Source: MnTg04 sp036443455
GTDB taxonomy: Bacteria > Pseudomonadota > Gammaproteobacteria > Steroidobacterales > MnTg04
DNA length: 33,569 nucleotides
NCBI GenBank assembly: GCA_036443455.1
Contig: JAZFYI010000013.1
Location: 1-33,569, forward strand
Reading direction: 5' to 3'
Numbering within the stretch: the first letter of the stretch is position 1; each line of letters begins with the position of its first letter. Below the pieces are notes generated by a model that was not told where the DNA came from, did no database searches, and was given only the letters and a program-made list of their open reading frames with translations. Shown piece after piece: positions 24,474 through 32,996 of the stretch. The position numbers and the translations under genes are program-made.

Positions 24474-25205
24474 ATGAATGTGATTCGGCTTGCCTGCCTG
24501 CTGCTGCTGATTCCGCTGGTGATGGGCGCTGCCGCCTATCAGCGGGTCCAGGTGCAGGATCCGTTTGTGGATCTGCATACGGGGCCAGGACGTGGTTTCC
24601 CGGCCGTTCAGGTCGTCGAGCGCGGTGAATGGGTGGAGATACTCAAGCGCAAGACCGACTGGTTCAAGGTCAGGAGCGAACAAGACAAGGAAGGTTGGGT
24701 GCACAGAAGTCAGATGGAAAAAACGCTGACAGAAGCGGGCGTCGAGAAAAACTTTCGCGACGTCCTGATGGACGACTATCTGAGCCGCCGTCTCGAGATA
24801 GGTTTTGCGGCTGGCCGTTTTGACGGCGACCCATCGCTGACGGTGCGCGCCAGTTACCGGTTTAACGATTTTATCATCGGCGAATTTAACCTGAGCCAGG
24901 TCTCGGGCGATTTTTCCAGCTCCAGGATAGTCGACCTCAATGTGCAGCTCGCACCATACAGCGACAACCGCTTCTCACCGTATTTCAACCTTGGCTTCGG
25001 CCACTTCAGGAATGAACCAAAGGCGACCCTGGTAAACGCGGTGGATACCAGCGCGACGACGGCGGTAGTCGGCGTCGGTCTGCGTATATACCTGACCCGG
25101 CGATTCATCGTCAGGGCCGATTTCAAAGACTACATCGTGATGATAGATGCGGACCGGAACGAGGAATTTCAGCAATGGATAACGGGCTTTTCATTTTTTT
25201 TCTGA
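24474..25205 (+). CDS. SH3-domain outer-membrane beta-barrel protein
   Basis: The 243-aa protein starts with a signal peptide (MNVIRLACLLLLIPLVMGAAA). Residues about 22-80 form a bacterial SH3 domain (VDLHTGPGRGFPAVQVVERGEWVEILKRK...WFKVR...GWVHRSQM). The rest is an 8-stranded-like barrel ending in F-rich strand ITGFSFFF, typical of outer-membrane barrels of the OMP_myx_plus/OmpA-like size. The SH3 domain may bind cell wall or a partner protein. I chose ATG 24474 for its signal peptide; ATG 24438 lies too close to its AGGAA. The following barrel gene starts 9 bp later. Confidence 0.85.
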   Translation: MNVIRLACLLLLIPLVMGAAAYQRVQVQDPFVDLHTGPGRGFPAVQVVERGEWVEILKRKTDWFKVRSEQDKEGWVHRSQMEKTLTEAGVEKNFRDVLMDDYLSRRLEIGFAAGRFDGDPSLTVRASYRFNDFIIGEFNLSQVSGDFSSSRIVDLNVQLAPYSDNRFSPYFNLGFGHFRNEPKATLVNAVDTSATTAVVGVGLRIYLTRRFIVRADFKDYIVMIDADRNEEFQQWITGFSFFF

Positions 25206-25214
25206 GGCGAGGCA

Positions 25215-25895
25215 ATGTTTAAGCAAGGATTTCGCAAAATACCTGCATTGTTATTTCTGACCAGCTTCATTGCCACCGGTTGCAGCCTGCTCCCGGGGCG
25301 GGGAGACGATCAGGAGCCGCAGGAATTTCCGCTCGAGGAAGCGCCGGGCCAGGTGATCGCTCCGGCGGTGGAGCGGCGCGATATCAGCGTGCCAAAAATA
25401 GACACCGAAAACTGGGAGATCGGCCCGTACTTTGGCGTGCTTGGTGTCGATGATTTTGGTTCGCGGGCGATTTATGGAATACGCGCGGCTTATCACGTCA
25501 GCGAAGATTTTTTCCTGGAAGGCGCCTATGCGAGATCTACGGTCAGGGATACAAATTTCAGGAACATCGGTCTGCCGATATTTCCGAACGAGGAAGAAGA
25601 CCTGACTTTTTATAGTTTTTCCCTTGGCTATAACTTCCTGCCCGGCGAAGTGTTCGTCGGTACCAAGTGGGCGATGACCAGCAGCATGTATTTCATTTTC
25701 GGGGTCGGCAATACCGAGTTTATCGGGGAAGACGATCTGACCTATAGCTTCGGCTTCGGGCTGCGCGTATTGCCGCGGGATTACCTGGCCTTGCGGATCG
25801 AAGCCAAGGACAACATTTTCGAATCCGATTTGCTGGGCACAAACGAATACAAACACAACCTGGAATTCAATATTGGATTCAGTGTGTTCTTTTAA
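25215..25895 (+). CDS. Outer-membrane beta-barrel lipoprotein
   Basis: This 226-aa protein has a lipoprotein signal with lipobox IATGC (C23). A Pro/Glu-rich linker follows, and residues about 65-226 form an OmpA-sized barrel with repeated aromatic/Gly strands (WEIGPYFGVLGVDDF, AIYGIRAAYHVSEDF, YSFSLGYNFLPGEV, TYSFGFGLRVLP) and the terminal LEFNIGFSVFF. Its paralogue relation to the SH3-barrel protein upstream is visible in the last strands. Barrels of this kind accompany TPR and TolQR-like proteins in Myxococcus-type envelope complexes. It is located in the outer membrane and lipidated. Confidence 0.85.
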   Translation: MFKQGFRKIPALLFLTSFIATGCSLLPGRGDDQEPQEFPLEEAPGQVIAPAVERRDISVPKIDTENWEIGPYFGVLGVDDFGSRAIYGIRAAYHVSEDFFLEGAYARSTVRDTNFRNIGLPIFPNEEEDLTFYSFSLGYNFLPGEVFVGTKWAMTSSMYFIFGVGNTEFIGEDDLTYSFGFGLRVLPRDYLALRIEAKDNIFESDLLGTNEYKHNLEFNIGFSVFF

Positions 25896-25907
25896 AGGAG
25901 TGGCTCG

Positions 25908-26402
25908 ATGCGTGGAATAAAAATATTGCTGATCTGCCTGCTGCTGCCGCTGACCAACGCCGTTGGCGTGACCGGTCTGGCGGGGCAGCCCGCGCCTGAC
26001 TTTGCGTTAAAGAGCCTCAGTGGCGAAAACCTCCGGCTCAGTGAATTCCGGGGTGAGGTTGTCATGATCAATTTCTGGGCAACCTGGTGCGGTCCCTGCC
26101 GGCAGGAGATGCCTTTGCTCGATGAGCTGCACCAGCGCTACCAGAAAGTGGGCTTCCGCCTGCTCGCCGTCAACATCGACGACGACCGGCGCAGTGCGAG
26201 CAAGATGGTACGCGTGCTTGGCCTGAGTTTTCCGGTGCTGCTGGATGAGCGCAAGCATGTCAGCCGCCTGTACGACGTCGATGCGATGCCGGCGACGTTG
26301 CTGATCGACCGGACGGGCATCGTCCGCTATATCCACCATGGATACAGATCCGGATATGAGCAAAGTTATGTCGATGAAATACGTGAGTTGCTGAAAGAGT
26401 AA
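25908..26402 (+). CDS. TlpA-like thiol-disulfide oxidoreductase
   Basis: The 164-aa exported thioredoxin-fold protein has a signal peptide (MRGIKILLICLLLPLTNAV), then GQPAPDFALKSLSGENLRLSEFRGEVVMINFWATWCGPC with the active-site C61-G-P-C64, and the cis-Pro segment MPATLLID. It would reduce disulphides or apocytochrome cysteines in the periplasm, as TlpA/ResA do in haem attachment. An AGGAG site lies 8 nt before the ATG. Its place among haem lipoproteins and the Cys-rich DUF4266 protein suggests that it matures these partners. Confidence 0.95.
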   Translation: MRGIKILLICLLLPLTNAVGVTGLAGQPAPDFALKSLSGENLRLSEFRGEVVMINFWATWCGPCRQEMPLLDELHQRYQKVGFRLLAVNIDDDRRSASKMVRVLGLSFPVLLDERKHVSRLYDVDAMPATLLIDRTGIVRYIHHGYRSGYEQSYVDEIRELLKE

Positions 26403-26409
26403 GGCGGGA

Positions 26410-26625
26410 ATGAAGAAACTAACTTTATTGCTGATTGTCCTGCTACTTGGCGCCTGCGCCAGAGAGCCATGGGTGCGGCCGTATGAGCGTGAGGCCCTGG
26501 CCGATCCGATGATGTCGTTTAGCCAGGATCCACTGGCCGACAGCACAAGAACGCACGTGTTTGAAGTTCGCGAAGGCGCTCGTGGCGCCGGACGATCACA
26601 CGGGGGCGGTTGTGGCTGCAATTAG
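26410..26625 (+). CDS. DUF4266 lipoprotein with GGGCGCN tail
   Basis: The 71-aa protein has the lipobox LLGAC (C16) and then the DUF4266 core PWVRPYEREALADPMMSFSQDPL. It ends in SHGGGCGCN. The conserved Gly-Cys-rich C-terminus GGGCGCN is a family hallmark as I know it, and is unusual: the two cysteines at the extreme end resemble a metal- or cofactor-binding tail. DUF4266 genes regularly stand with DUF3570, TlpA-like and ApbE genes. The DUF3570 start lies within its last codons. Function is unknown. Confidence 0.88.
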   Translation: MKKLTLLLIVLLLGACAREPWVRPYEREALADPMMSFSQDPLADSTRTHVFEVREGARGAGRSHGGGCGCN

Positions 26626-27766
26626 CGAAAGACTGCTTTTCGAGTTCATTACGCGCGGCGCAAATGCGCTCGCTCTGCTGCGTGGTGGAACGACGATGCT
26701 GGCCTTGCTGTTTGCCACCATTGTCGCCGGGCCCGCCGTTGCAGCCACCTTGCCGGAGGAACGGGCCGACGCGCTCTACCACTATTACAGCGGTGGCGGC
26801 ATCGATGTTCAGGGGCCGGCGCTGCTGGTTCGCAAGAATTTCGCAGAGAAATATTCCGTCACCGCCAGTTATTACCTGGACAGTATCAGCGGCGCCTCGA
26901 TCGACGTCGTGACCAACGCCAGCGCCTACAGCGAAACGCGCAACCAGTTCGGGCTGGGGTTCGATTATCTCTATGGCGATACCCTGATGAGTATTTCCTA
27001 CACGCAAAGCGATGAGAGCGACTATGAGGCCAAGACGCTGGATGTCGGGCTCAGCCATGATTTCTTCGGTGGAATGAGTACGCTCGCGATGGGTTTTAGC
27101 CGCGGCGACGATACGGTCATGCGGGTCGACACCTCGTTCGAAGACACTGTCGACCGTTTCCAGTACCGGCTGGGCTGGACCCAGATTCTGTCTCCCACCT
27201 TCGTTGCCGCGCTCAGCTATGAAGGCATTTCGGAGGAAGGTTTTCTGAACAATCCCTATCGCTCGGCGCGGGTACTGGGAGCCTCGGTCCAGGAACGTTA
27301 CCCACGGACCAGGACCAGCAACGCGCTGGGCATTCAGGCCAACAAATACTGGGGCGACCGCAGTTTTGTTACGCGAGTGAAATACCGTTTTTATGACGAT
27401 ACCTGGGGTATTACCGCGAACAACATCGAATTCATGTTTTCGCGCCGTCTCAACGAGAAAACCGAGTTTGGATTGGGGGGTCGTTTTTACACCCAGACTG
27501 CCGCTAATTTTTACAGCGATAACTTTGCCCAGGAATTTCGCTATATGGCGCGCGATAAGGAACTGAGTGATTTCACCAGTGCCTCGATTGGCGGGCGGAT
27601 TAGTTATGAGTTGTTCCGTGACCGGGGCCGGTTGGCAAAAGGCAAGGTCACGCTGATTTTCGACCGTATTCATTTTGACTATGACAATTTTAGCGACATT
27701 CGAAGCGGCGAGCTCTATGAGTTCAACGCGAATGTCATCCAGATATTTTTTTCTGCCTGGTATTGA
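26612..27766 (+). CDS. DUF3570 outer-membrane beta-barrel protein
   Basis: This 384-aa protein has a signal-like N-terminus ending in TIVAGPAVAAT, then DALYHYYSGGGIDVQGPALLVRKNF, the well-known start of DUF3570 barrels. Alternating amphipathic strands continue (SVTASYYLDSISGASIDVV, QFGLGFDYLYGDTLMSISYT, DVGLSHDFFGG) up to a final aromatic strand NANVIQIFFSAWY. It is expected in the outer membrane. GTG 26612 is my start, overlapping DUF4266 by 14 bp; GTG 26582 and ATG 26696 are alternatives, the last giving a minimal signal peptide. DUF3570 and DUF4266 act together in a conserved cluster with unknown role. Confidence 0.87.
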   Translation: MAAISERLLFEFITRGANALALLRGGTTMLALLFATIVAGPAVAATLPEERADALYHYYSGGGIDVQGPALLVRKNFAEKYSVTASYYLDSISGASIDVVTNASAYSETRNQFGLGFDYLYGDTLMSISYTQSDESDYEAKTLDVGLSHDFFGGMSTLAMGFSRGDDTVMRVDTSFEDTVDRFQYRLGWTQILSPTFVAALSYEGISEEGFLNNPYRSARVLGASVQERYPRTRTSNALGIQANKYWGDRSFVTRVKYRFYDDTWGITANNIEFMFSRRLNEKTEFGLGGRFYTQTAANFYSDNFAQEFRYMARDKELSDFTSASIGGRISYELFRDRGRLAKGKVTLIFDRIHFDYDNFSDIRSGELYEFNANVIQIFFSAWY

Positions 27767-27768
27767 TT

Positions 27769-28338
27769 ATGAACAGTAGAAATTCTGCAATTCATTTCTT
27801 GCTGGCCCTGGTGTTGATGCTGGGCATGCCCGTAACAAGCCTGGCACAGGAACAGCCGGCCGCAGTCAACGACGGGTCCGATAACCGTGAGTTTCGCAGT
27901 CTCGACGAGGACATACAGGATCTCAAGCAGGAGGTGCTGGCGCTCAATCGCGATCTGTTCATCCTCGAGGAGGAACTGCTTTTTCCGGCGAACACCCAGG
28001 TGGCGGTATTCGTATCGATGGATGTCGGCACTTTTTTCAGTCTCGACTCCGTACAGATCAAGTTGGACGACAAGGAAGTCTCCAACTACCTGTATACCGA
28101 ACGCGAAGCAAAGGCGCTGCTAAACGGCGGCGTTCACCGTATTTACCTGGGTAATCTGCGCACGGGCGAGCATGAACTGGTCGCCTTTTTCACCGGTAAG
28201 GGAACGCACGATCGGGATTATCGCCGGGGGGCCAGTTTGCAATTTGAAAAAGGCGTGGGGGCGAAGTTTGTCGAACTCAAGATCAGTGACCGGCAAAGCA
28301 ACCTGCGGCCGGAGTTTGTGATCGAGGAATGGGAGTAG
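27769..28338 (+). CDS. Periplasmic coiled-coil protein of the operon
   Basis: The 189-aa exported protein has a signal peptide (MNSRNSAIHFLLALVLMLG, cleaved near SLAQEQ). A short coiled coil follows (SLDEDIQDLKQEVLALNRDLFILEEELLF), and the rest is a small beta-rich domain (TQVAVFVSMDVGTFFSLDSVQIKLDD, GGVHRIYLGNLRTGEHELVAFF, VELKISDRQ). The domain resembles a PEGA/Ig-like periplasmic fold, without catalytic residues. It starts 2 bp after the DUF3570 stop, and its own stop abuts the next ATG, so it is co-translated. I do not recognise a named family; a structural adaptor between barrel and TPR proteins is inference. Confidence 0.85.
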   Translation: MNSRNSAIHFLLALVLMLGMPVTSLAQEQPAAVNDGSDNREFRSLDEDIQDLKQEVLALNRDLFILEEELLFPANTQVAVFVSMDVGTFFSLDSVQIKLDDKEVSNYLYTEREAKALLNGGVHRIYLGNLRTGEHELVAFFTGKGTHDRDYRRGASLQFEKGVGAKFVELKISDRQSNLRPEFVIEEWE

Positions 28339-30204
28339 ATGAAGGGACACATTCACCAGTTGTTGATCGCATTTACGCTGTGCCTTGCTGGCGCGGCGCA
28401 GTTGCATGCGGATGAGGATTCCCTGGCGATTGGCCAGGTTCGGGATCTGCCGTTTGGCGAGGTGTTGTTTTATTTCTACCAGGATGATTATTTCCCGGCC
28501 CTGACCCGGCTGATGGCCGCACAGTATCGGGGCGAGCTGGACGATCACGACGATGACGCAGAGTTGTTGCGTGGCGGCATGATGCTTTCCTATGGTCTGC
28601 ATCGTGACGCAGGAGAGATTTTTAATCGCCTGCTCGATCGCAAGGCACCCCAGTCGGTCAAGGACAGGGCCTGGTATTTTCTTGCCAGGGTCTGGTTCCA
28701 ACGCGGTTATTATGAACGCGCCGAGACGGCGCTGGCTCGCATACTCGCGCCCCTGCCGGAGCACATGCAGGAGCGTCACATGATGCTCAGGGCCCAGGTC
28801 ATGATGGCGCGTGGTGACTTCAATGCCGCCTCCCGCCTGCTGGATGATTGGCGGAGCGATGGCGAGCTGGCGAACTTCGCACGCTATAACCTGGGCGTGG
28901 CACTGGTCCGCCAGGGCAGGCTGAGCGAGGCCACGCGCCAGCTTGAACAGGTCGGGCGCATACGCACCACCGATCTGGAAATGCTGGCGCTGAGAGATCG
29001 CGCCAACCTCGCATTGGGTTTCGCGCTGATCCAGGACCGGCAAGGCCATGCCGCACGCAAAGTGCTTGGCAGGGTCCGCCTGTCCGGGCCGTTTTCCAAC
29101 AAGGCCTTGCTGGGTGCGGGCTGGGCAGACAGCCTGGCCGAGGACTACCAGCGGGCGCTGGTTCCCTGGGGCGCGTTGCAAGATCATCATTTGCTCGACT
29201 CGGCGGTGCTGGAATCCTTGCTGGCCGTGCCCTATGCGCTGGGAAAATTGCAGGCGAACCGGCACGCCGCCGATGCCTATTTGAGTGCAATCCAGGCCAA
29301 TGCACTGGAGACAGACCAACTGGACCAGGCAATTGTGCGCATACGTTCGGGCGAGTATCTCGGCCAGCTGCTGCAAGATGACGCGGTAAACGATCCGGGC
29401 TGGAGCTGGCGGCTAAAGACCATTCCGGACAGCAACGAAAGTCGCTACCTGTATTTGCTCGTTGCCAGCCATCGCTTTCAGGAGGGGCTGAGAAATTATC
29501 GCGATTTACGTTTCCTGCAATACAACCTGGGGCAGTGGTTGCAGAGCCTGGCCGCATTTGACGACATGCTGGACACGCGTGAGCTCGCCTATGCGCAACG
29601 CGAACCCGCGGTGGTCCGGGCGATCGATGAAGTCGATCTCGATTCGCTGGCAAGGCGGCAGCTGGAGTTTGCGGCCAGGATTTCCGAAATCGACGAAAAC
29701 AGCGACTACCTGGCGCTGGCCGGCGCCGATGAGCAAAGCCAAAACCATCGACTGCGATTGGTCGAAAAGAAACTCGCTGTTCTGCCGTATGGCTCGGAAA
29801 CCAACGATCTGCGGAAAAAACAAACTCTGTTGGCCGGGGTGCTGAACTGGCGGCTGGAAGCGAGATTCAAAGAGCGGTTGTGGCGGCAAAAGAAAACCCT
29901 GAACGATCTTGACATTGCGATGCTGGACGCGCGGCAACGCAGCGCGAAGGTTTCGCGGGCGCGTACGGAAATGCCCGCCAGATTCGTCCGCTACCGGCAA
30001 ACCATCGATGGCTTGCGACCGCGGGTGCGGGCGATGATCGAGCAGGCCGCAATTATTGCGGCTACCCAGCAGGCGTTTTTGCAGTCGCTGGCGATCGCCG
30101 AGCTGGAAGCGCAGAAGGAACGCCTTTACACCTATCGCGTGCAGGCACGATTTGCGCTGGCGACCATTTATGACCGTGCGACGACACAGGGGCTTTCGCC
30201 GTGA
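28339..30204 (+). CDS. Large periplasmic TPR protein
   Basis: This 621-aa protein has a signal peptide (MKGHIHQLLIAFTLCLAGAAQLHA). Most of its length is helical TPR repeats (GEVLFYFYQDDYFPALTRLM, DAGEIFNRLLDRKAP, YYERAETALARIL, ARYNLGVALVRQGRLSEATRQLEQV, ALGFALIQDRQGHAARKVL). From about residue 450 it turns into a long charged helical segment that may coil (LRKKQTLLAGVLNWRLEARFKERLWRQKKTL). It would be a scaffold in the periplasm. The ATG directly follows the preceding stop (TAGATG). It overlaps the next gene by 4 bp (GTGA). Confidence 0.88.
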   Translation: MKGHIHQLLIAFTLCLAGAAQLHADEDSLAIGQVRDLPFGEVLFYFYQDDYFPALTRLMAAQYRGELDDHDDDAELLRGGMMLSYGLHRDAGEIFNRLLDRKAPQSVKDRAWYFLARVWFQRGYYERAETALARILAPLPEHMQERHMMLRAQVMMARGDFNAASRLLDDWRSDGELANFARYNLGVALVRQGRLSEATRQLEQVGRIRTTDLEMLALRDRANLALGFALIQDRQGHAARKVLGRVRLSGPFSNKALLGAGWADSLAEDYQRALVPWGALQDHHLLDSAVLESLLAVPYALGKLQANRHAADAYLSAIQANALETDQLDQAIVRIRSGEYLGQLLQDDAVNDPGWSWRLKTIPDSNESRYLYLLVASHRFQEGLRNYRDLRFLQYNLGQWLQSLAAFDDMLDTRELAYAQREPAVVRAIDEVDLDSLARRQLEFAARISEIDENSDYLALAGADEQSQNHRLRLVEKKLAVLPYGSETNDLRKKQTLLAGVLNWRLEARFKERLWRQKKTLNDLDIAMLDARQRSAKVSRARTEMPARFVRYRQTIDGLRPRVRAMIEQAAIIAATQQAFLQSLAIAELEAQKERLYTYRVQARFALATIYDRATTQGLSP

Positions 30205-32996
30205 ATGCCGTTGCCTGGACAGTGATCGCCGGTTTGTCGTTGTGGCCGTTTGGCGACCGGAAAGACGATGCGGATGTCGAGACCATCGACAGCCTGGATC
30301 GGCAAAAACCGGTGCTGGTCGAGAAAGACAACCCCGATGCCAGCGGGCAGAACGCGATCCAGAACTATCGCGAATTTCTGCGGCTTTATCCGGATGATCC
30401 CGATTTACGTGCCGAAGCCATGCGCAGGCTGGCCGATCTGCAGCTCGAGGCCGGCGAGGAGCGGATGATCGAGGGTGACCTGGCGATGTTGCAGGGTGTC
30501 GAGTACCGCGATGCGGTGCATCTTTACGAGTCCCTGCTAAAGCAGAATCCGACCGCCGCGAACAACGATCGTATCCTCTACCAGCTTGCGCGGGCATACG
30601 AAAACACCAACCAGACGGAAAAGGCGCTGGCCACGCTCGACCAGTTGGTCGGTCAGTATCCCGATTCGCCGATGGCAATCGAGGCGCAGTTCCGCCGCGG
30701 CGAAATACTTTTTGTCGCCAAGCAGTATTACCCGGCACAAAAGGCCTATGCCGGGGTGGTCGCCGGTGACGATGACTCCCGTTATTTCGAACAGTCCCTG
30801 TACAAACTTGGCTGGTCGATGTTCAAGCAGGGTGAATACGAAGACGGCCTGGATTCATTTTTCGAGTTGCTCGATCGTCGCCTGGTCGATGATCAGGGTG
30901 AGCTGATATCGACCGGTTTCATGACCCGCCCGGAGCGCGAGCTGATAGACGACGCGTTTCGAGTCAGCAGCATCAGTATTTCCTATCTCGAAGGACCCGC
31001 GACGCTGGATCGCAGAATGGACGGCGATACGCCGCCGGTTTATGCCTACCGGCTTTACCAGGGGCTTGGCGACCTGTACCTGGAAAAGGAACGCTACCAG
31101 GACGCGGCCGAAAGCTATCGTTCCTTTGCGGTAAACGAGCCGCTGCACGAATTGGCGCCGTTGATGCGGACGCGGGTGATCGATACCTACAAGGCGGGCG
31201 ATTTCCCATCCCTGGTCTTGCAGGCCAAACAGGAATTCGTAGACGAATACGATGTCGACAGCGCCTACTGGACCCGACACGACTGGCAGTCCCGAATCGA
31301 AGTGACCGGTCTTTTGCAGGAGCATCTCGATGATCTCGCAACCCATTTCCACGCGGTTTCACAGGATTCCGAAGACCCGGAACCTTATGCGCTCGCCGCG
31401 GATTATTATCGTCGCCTGATCCGTGCTTTCCCGGACGATCCCGCCGCCGCCGAAGCCAACTTCCTGCTGGCCGAGATTCTGTTCGATGCCGGTGAATACG
31501 AAGATTCGGCGATCGAGTACGAGCGCGCCGCGTATTCCTATCCTTTATCACCGCATGCGGCGGAAGCCGCTTACGCCGCGGTACTGGCATACCAGGCCCA
31601 TGAGCCGTCTCTGGCAGGTCAGGCTCGCGCAGATTGGCATTTGATGGGGATCGATGCCGCATTGCGCTTTGCCGGGCGTTTCCCGGAACACCCGGAAAGT
31701 CTGCCCGTGCAGACACAGGCAGCCGAAGACTTGTACGAACTCGGCGAATTGCAGGGCGCATTGGCGGCCGCACAGCCGGTACTGGGCGTACCGAACGCGC
31801 CCGATGAGCTGAAGCGCGTCGCCTGGACCGTCGATGGCCACAGCAATTTTGATCTGAACAATTATCTGGCGGCCGAAGTCGCCTATCTCAAGGTCCGCGA
31901 TCTGACGCCAGCCGATCATCCAGGCCTGCCCGATCTTGAGGAGCGGATCGCTTCCTCTGTTTACAAGCAGGGTGAAATCGAGCGCGACAACGGCGATTTG
32001 GAAATAGCCGTCATGCACTTTGCCAGGGTCGGCGAAATGGCGCCCGGATCGAAGATCGTGGTGACCGCCGATTACGATGCGGCCGCGGCTTTACTGGCGA
32101 TGGAAGACTGGTATCGGGCGGCACCGGCACTGGAAGGATTTCGCCGCAAGTATCCTGACCACGAGTCGATCACCGATATCGGACGCAGCCTGGCGCAAAG
32201 CTATGAAAAATCGGGGCAGGAGCTGGCAGCCGCGACCGAGTACCGGCGTATCGCGGACGACGAAACGGAGCCCGCCGATGTCAGGCGCGAGGCACTGTGG
32301 CATACCGCCGAGTTGCTGGAGAGCCAGGTGGCCGTCGATGATGCGGCTGAAGTCTGGCAGGAATTTATCAAGCGTCACCCGTCGCCGATCGACGATTCGA
32401 TGCAACTGCGTGAAAAACTGGTTGCCTATCACGCAGGCCGGTCCGACGAAAAAGAACGGGTCTCATGGTTGCGGGCAATTGTCGCCGCCGATGCCGCGGC
32501 TGGCGAATCGCGCAGTGATTACAGCCGAACCGTCGCCGCGAAGGCATCGCTCAACCTGGCACAGCCGAAATTGACTTCATACATCTCGATCAAGCTCAAA
32601 ATTCCGTTAAAGGACAGCCTGGCGATGAAAAAGAACTTCATGGAGCAGGCATTGGCGGCGTACGCCGCCGCCGCCGAATACGAGATTGCCGAAGTAACGA
32701 CGGAGGCAACATTTCAAATTGCGGAAATTTATCACCAGCTCAGCCGGGATCTGATGGATTCACAAAGACCGAAAGAGCTGAGCGCGGAGGAGATCGAACA
32801 GTACGACATCTTGCTCGAGGAACAGGCATACCCGTTCGAAGAACAGGCAATCGAAATTCACCAGGCGAACACGGAGAGGGCAGCCAGCGGTTTTTACAAC
32901 GAATGGGTACGGGCCAGTTTCGAGGAACTGGCGAAACTCTTGCCGGCACGATATGCGAAGGCGGAAATCAGTGAAGACCATATCAACACAATGTAG
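30201..32996 (+). CDS. Very large TPR scaffold protein
   Basis: This 931-aa protein contains many TPR units throughout (AIQNYREFLRLYPDDPDLRAEAMRRLADLQ, AVHLYESLLKQNPTAANNDRILYQLARAYE, KALATLDQLVGQYPDSPMAIEAQFRRGEILF). Each has the canonical alternating Tyr/Ala/Gly/Pro pattern, and there are two less regular middle stretches. The N-terminus (MNAVAWTVIAGLSLWPFG) is a short hydrophobic stretch that could be a weak signal or anchor. The GTG start overlaps the preceding stop (GTGA), implying coupling. Long TPR proteins of this sort serve as periplasmic hubs in Glt/Agl-type complexes; that is a family-level analogy. Confidence 0.88.
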   Translation: MNAVAWTVIAGLSLWPFGDRKDDADVETIDSLDRQKPVLVEKDNPDASGQNAIQNYREFLRLYPDDPDLRAEAMRRLADLQLEAGEERMIEGDLAMLQGVEYRDAVHLYESLLKQNPTAANNDRILYQLARAYENTNQTEKALATLDQLVGQYPDSPMAIEAQFRRGEILFVAKQYYPAQKAYAGVVAGDDDSRYFEQSLYKLGWSMFKQGEYEDGLDSFFELLDRRLVDDQGELISTGFMTRPERELIDDAFRVSSISISYLEGPATLDRRMDGDTPPVYAYRLYQGLGDLYLEKERYQDAAESYRSFAVNEPLHELAPLMRTRVIDTYKAGDFPSLVLQAKQEFVDEYDVDSAYWTRHDWQSRIEVTGLLQEHLDDLATHFHAVSQDSEDPEPYALAADYYRRLIRAFPDDPAAAEANFLLAEILFDAGEYEDSAIEYERAAYSYPLSPHAAEAAYAAVLAYQAHEPSLAGQARADWHLMGIDAALRFAGRFPEHPESLPVQTQAAEDLYELGELQGALAAAQPVLGVPNAPDELKRVAWTVDGHSNFDLNNYLAAEVAYLKVRDLTPADHPGLPDLEERIASSVYKQGEIERDNGDLEIAVMHFARVGEMAPGSKIVVTADYDAAAALLAMEDWYRAAPALEGFRRKYPDHESITDIGRSLAQSYEKSGQELAAATEYRRIADDETEPADVRREALWHTAELLESQVAVDDAAEVWQEFIKRHPSPIDDSMQLREKLVAYHAGRSDEKERVSWLRAIVAADAAAGESRSDYSRTVAAKASLNLAQPKLTSYISIKLKIPLKDSLAMKKNFMEQALAAYAAAAEYEIAEVTTEATFQIAEIYHQLSRDLMDSQRPKELSAEEIEQYDILLEEQAYPFEEQAIEIHQANTERAASGFYNEWVRASFEELAKLLPARYAKAEISEDHINTM

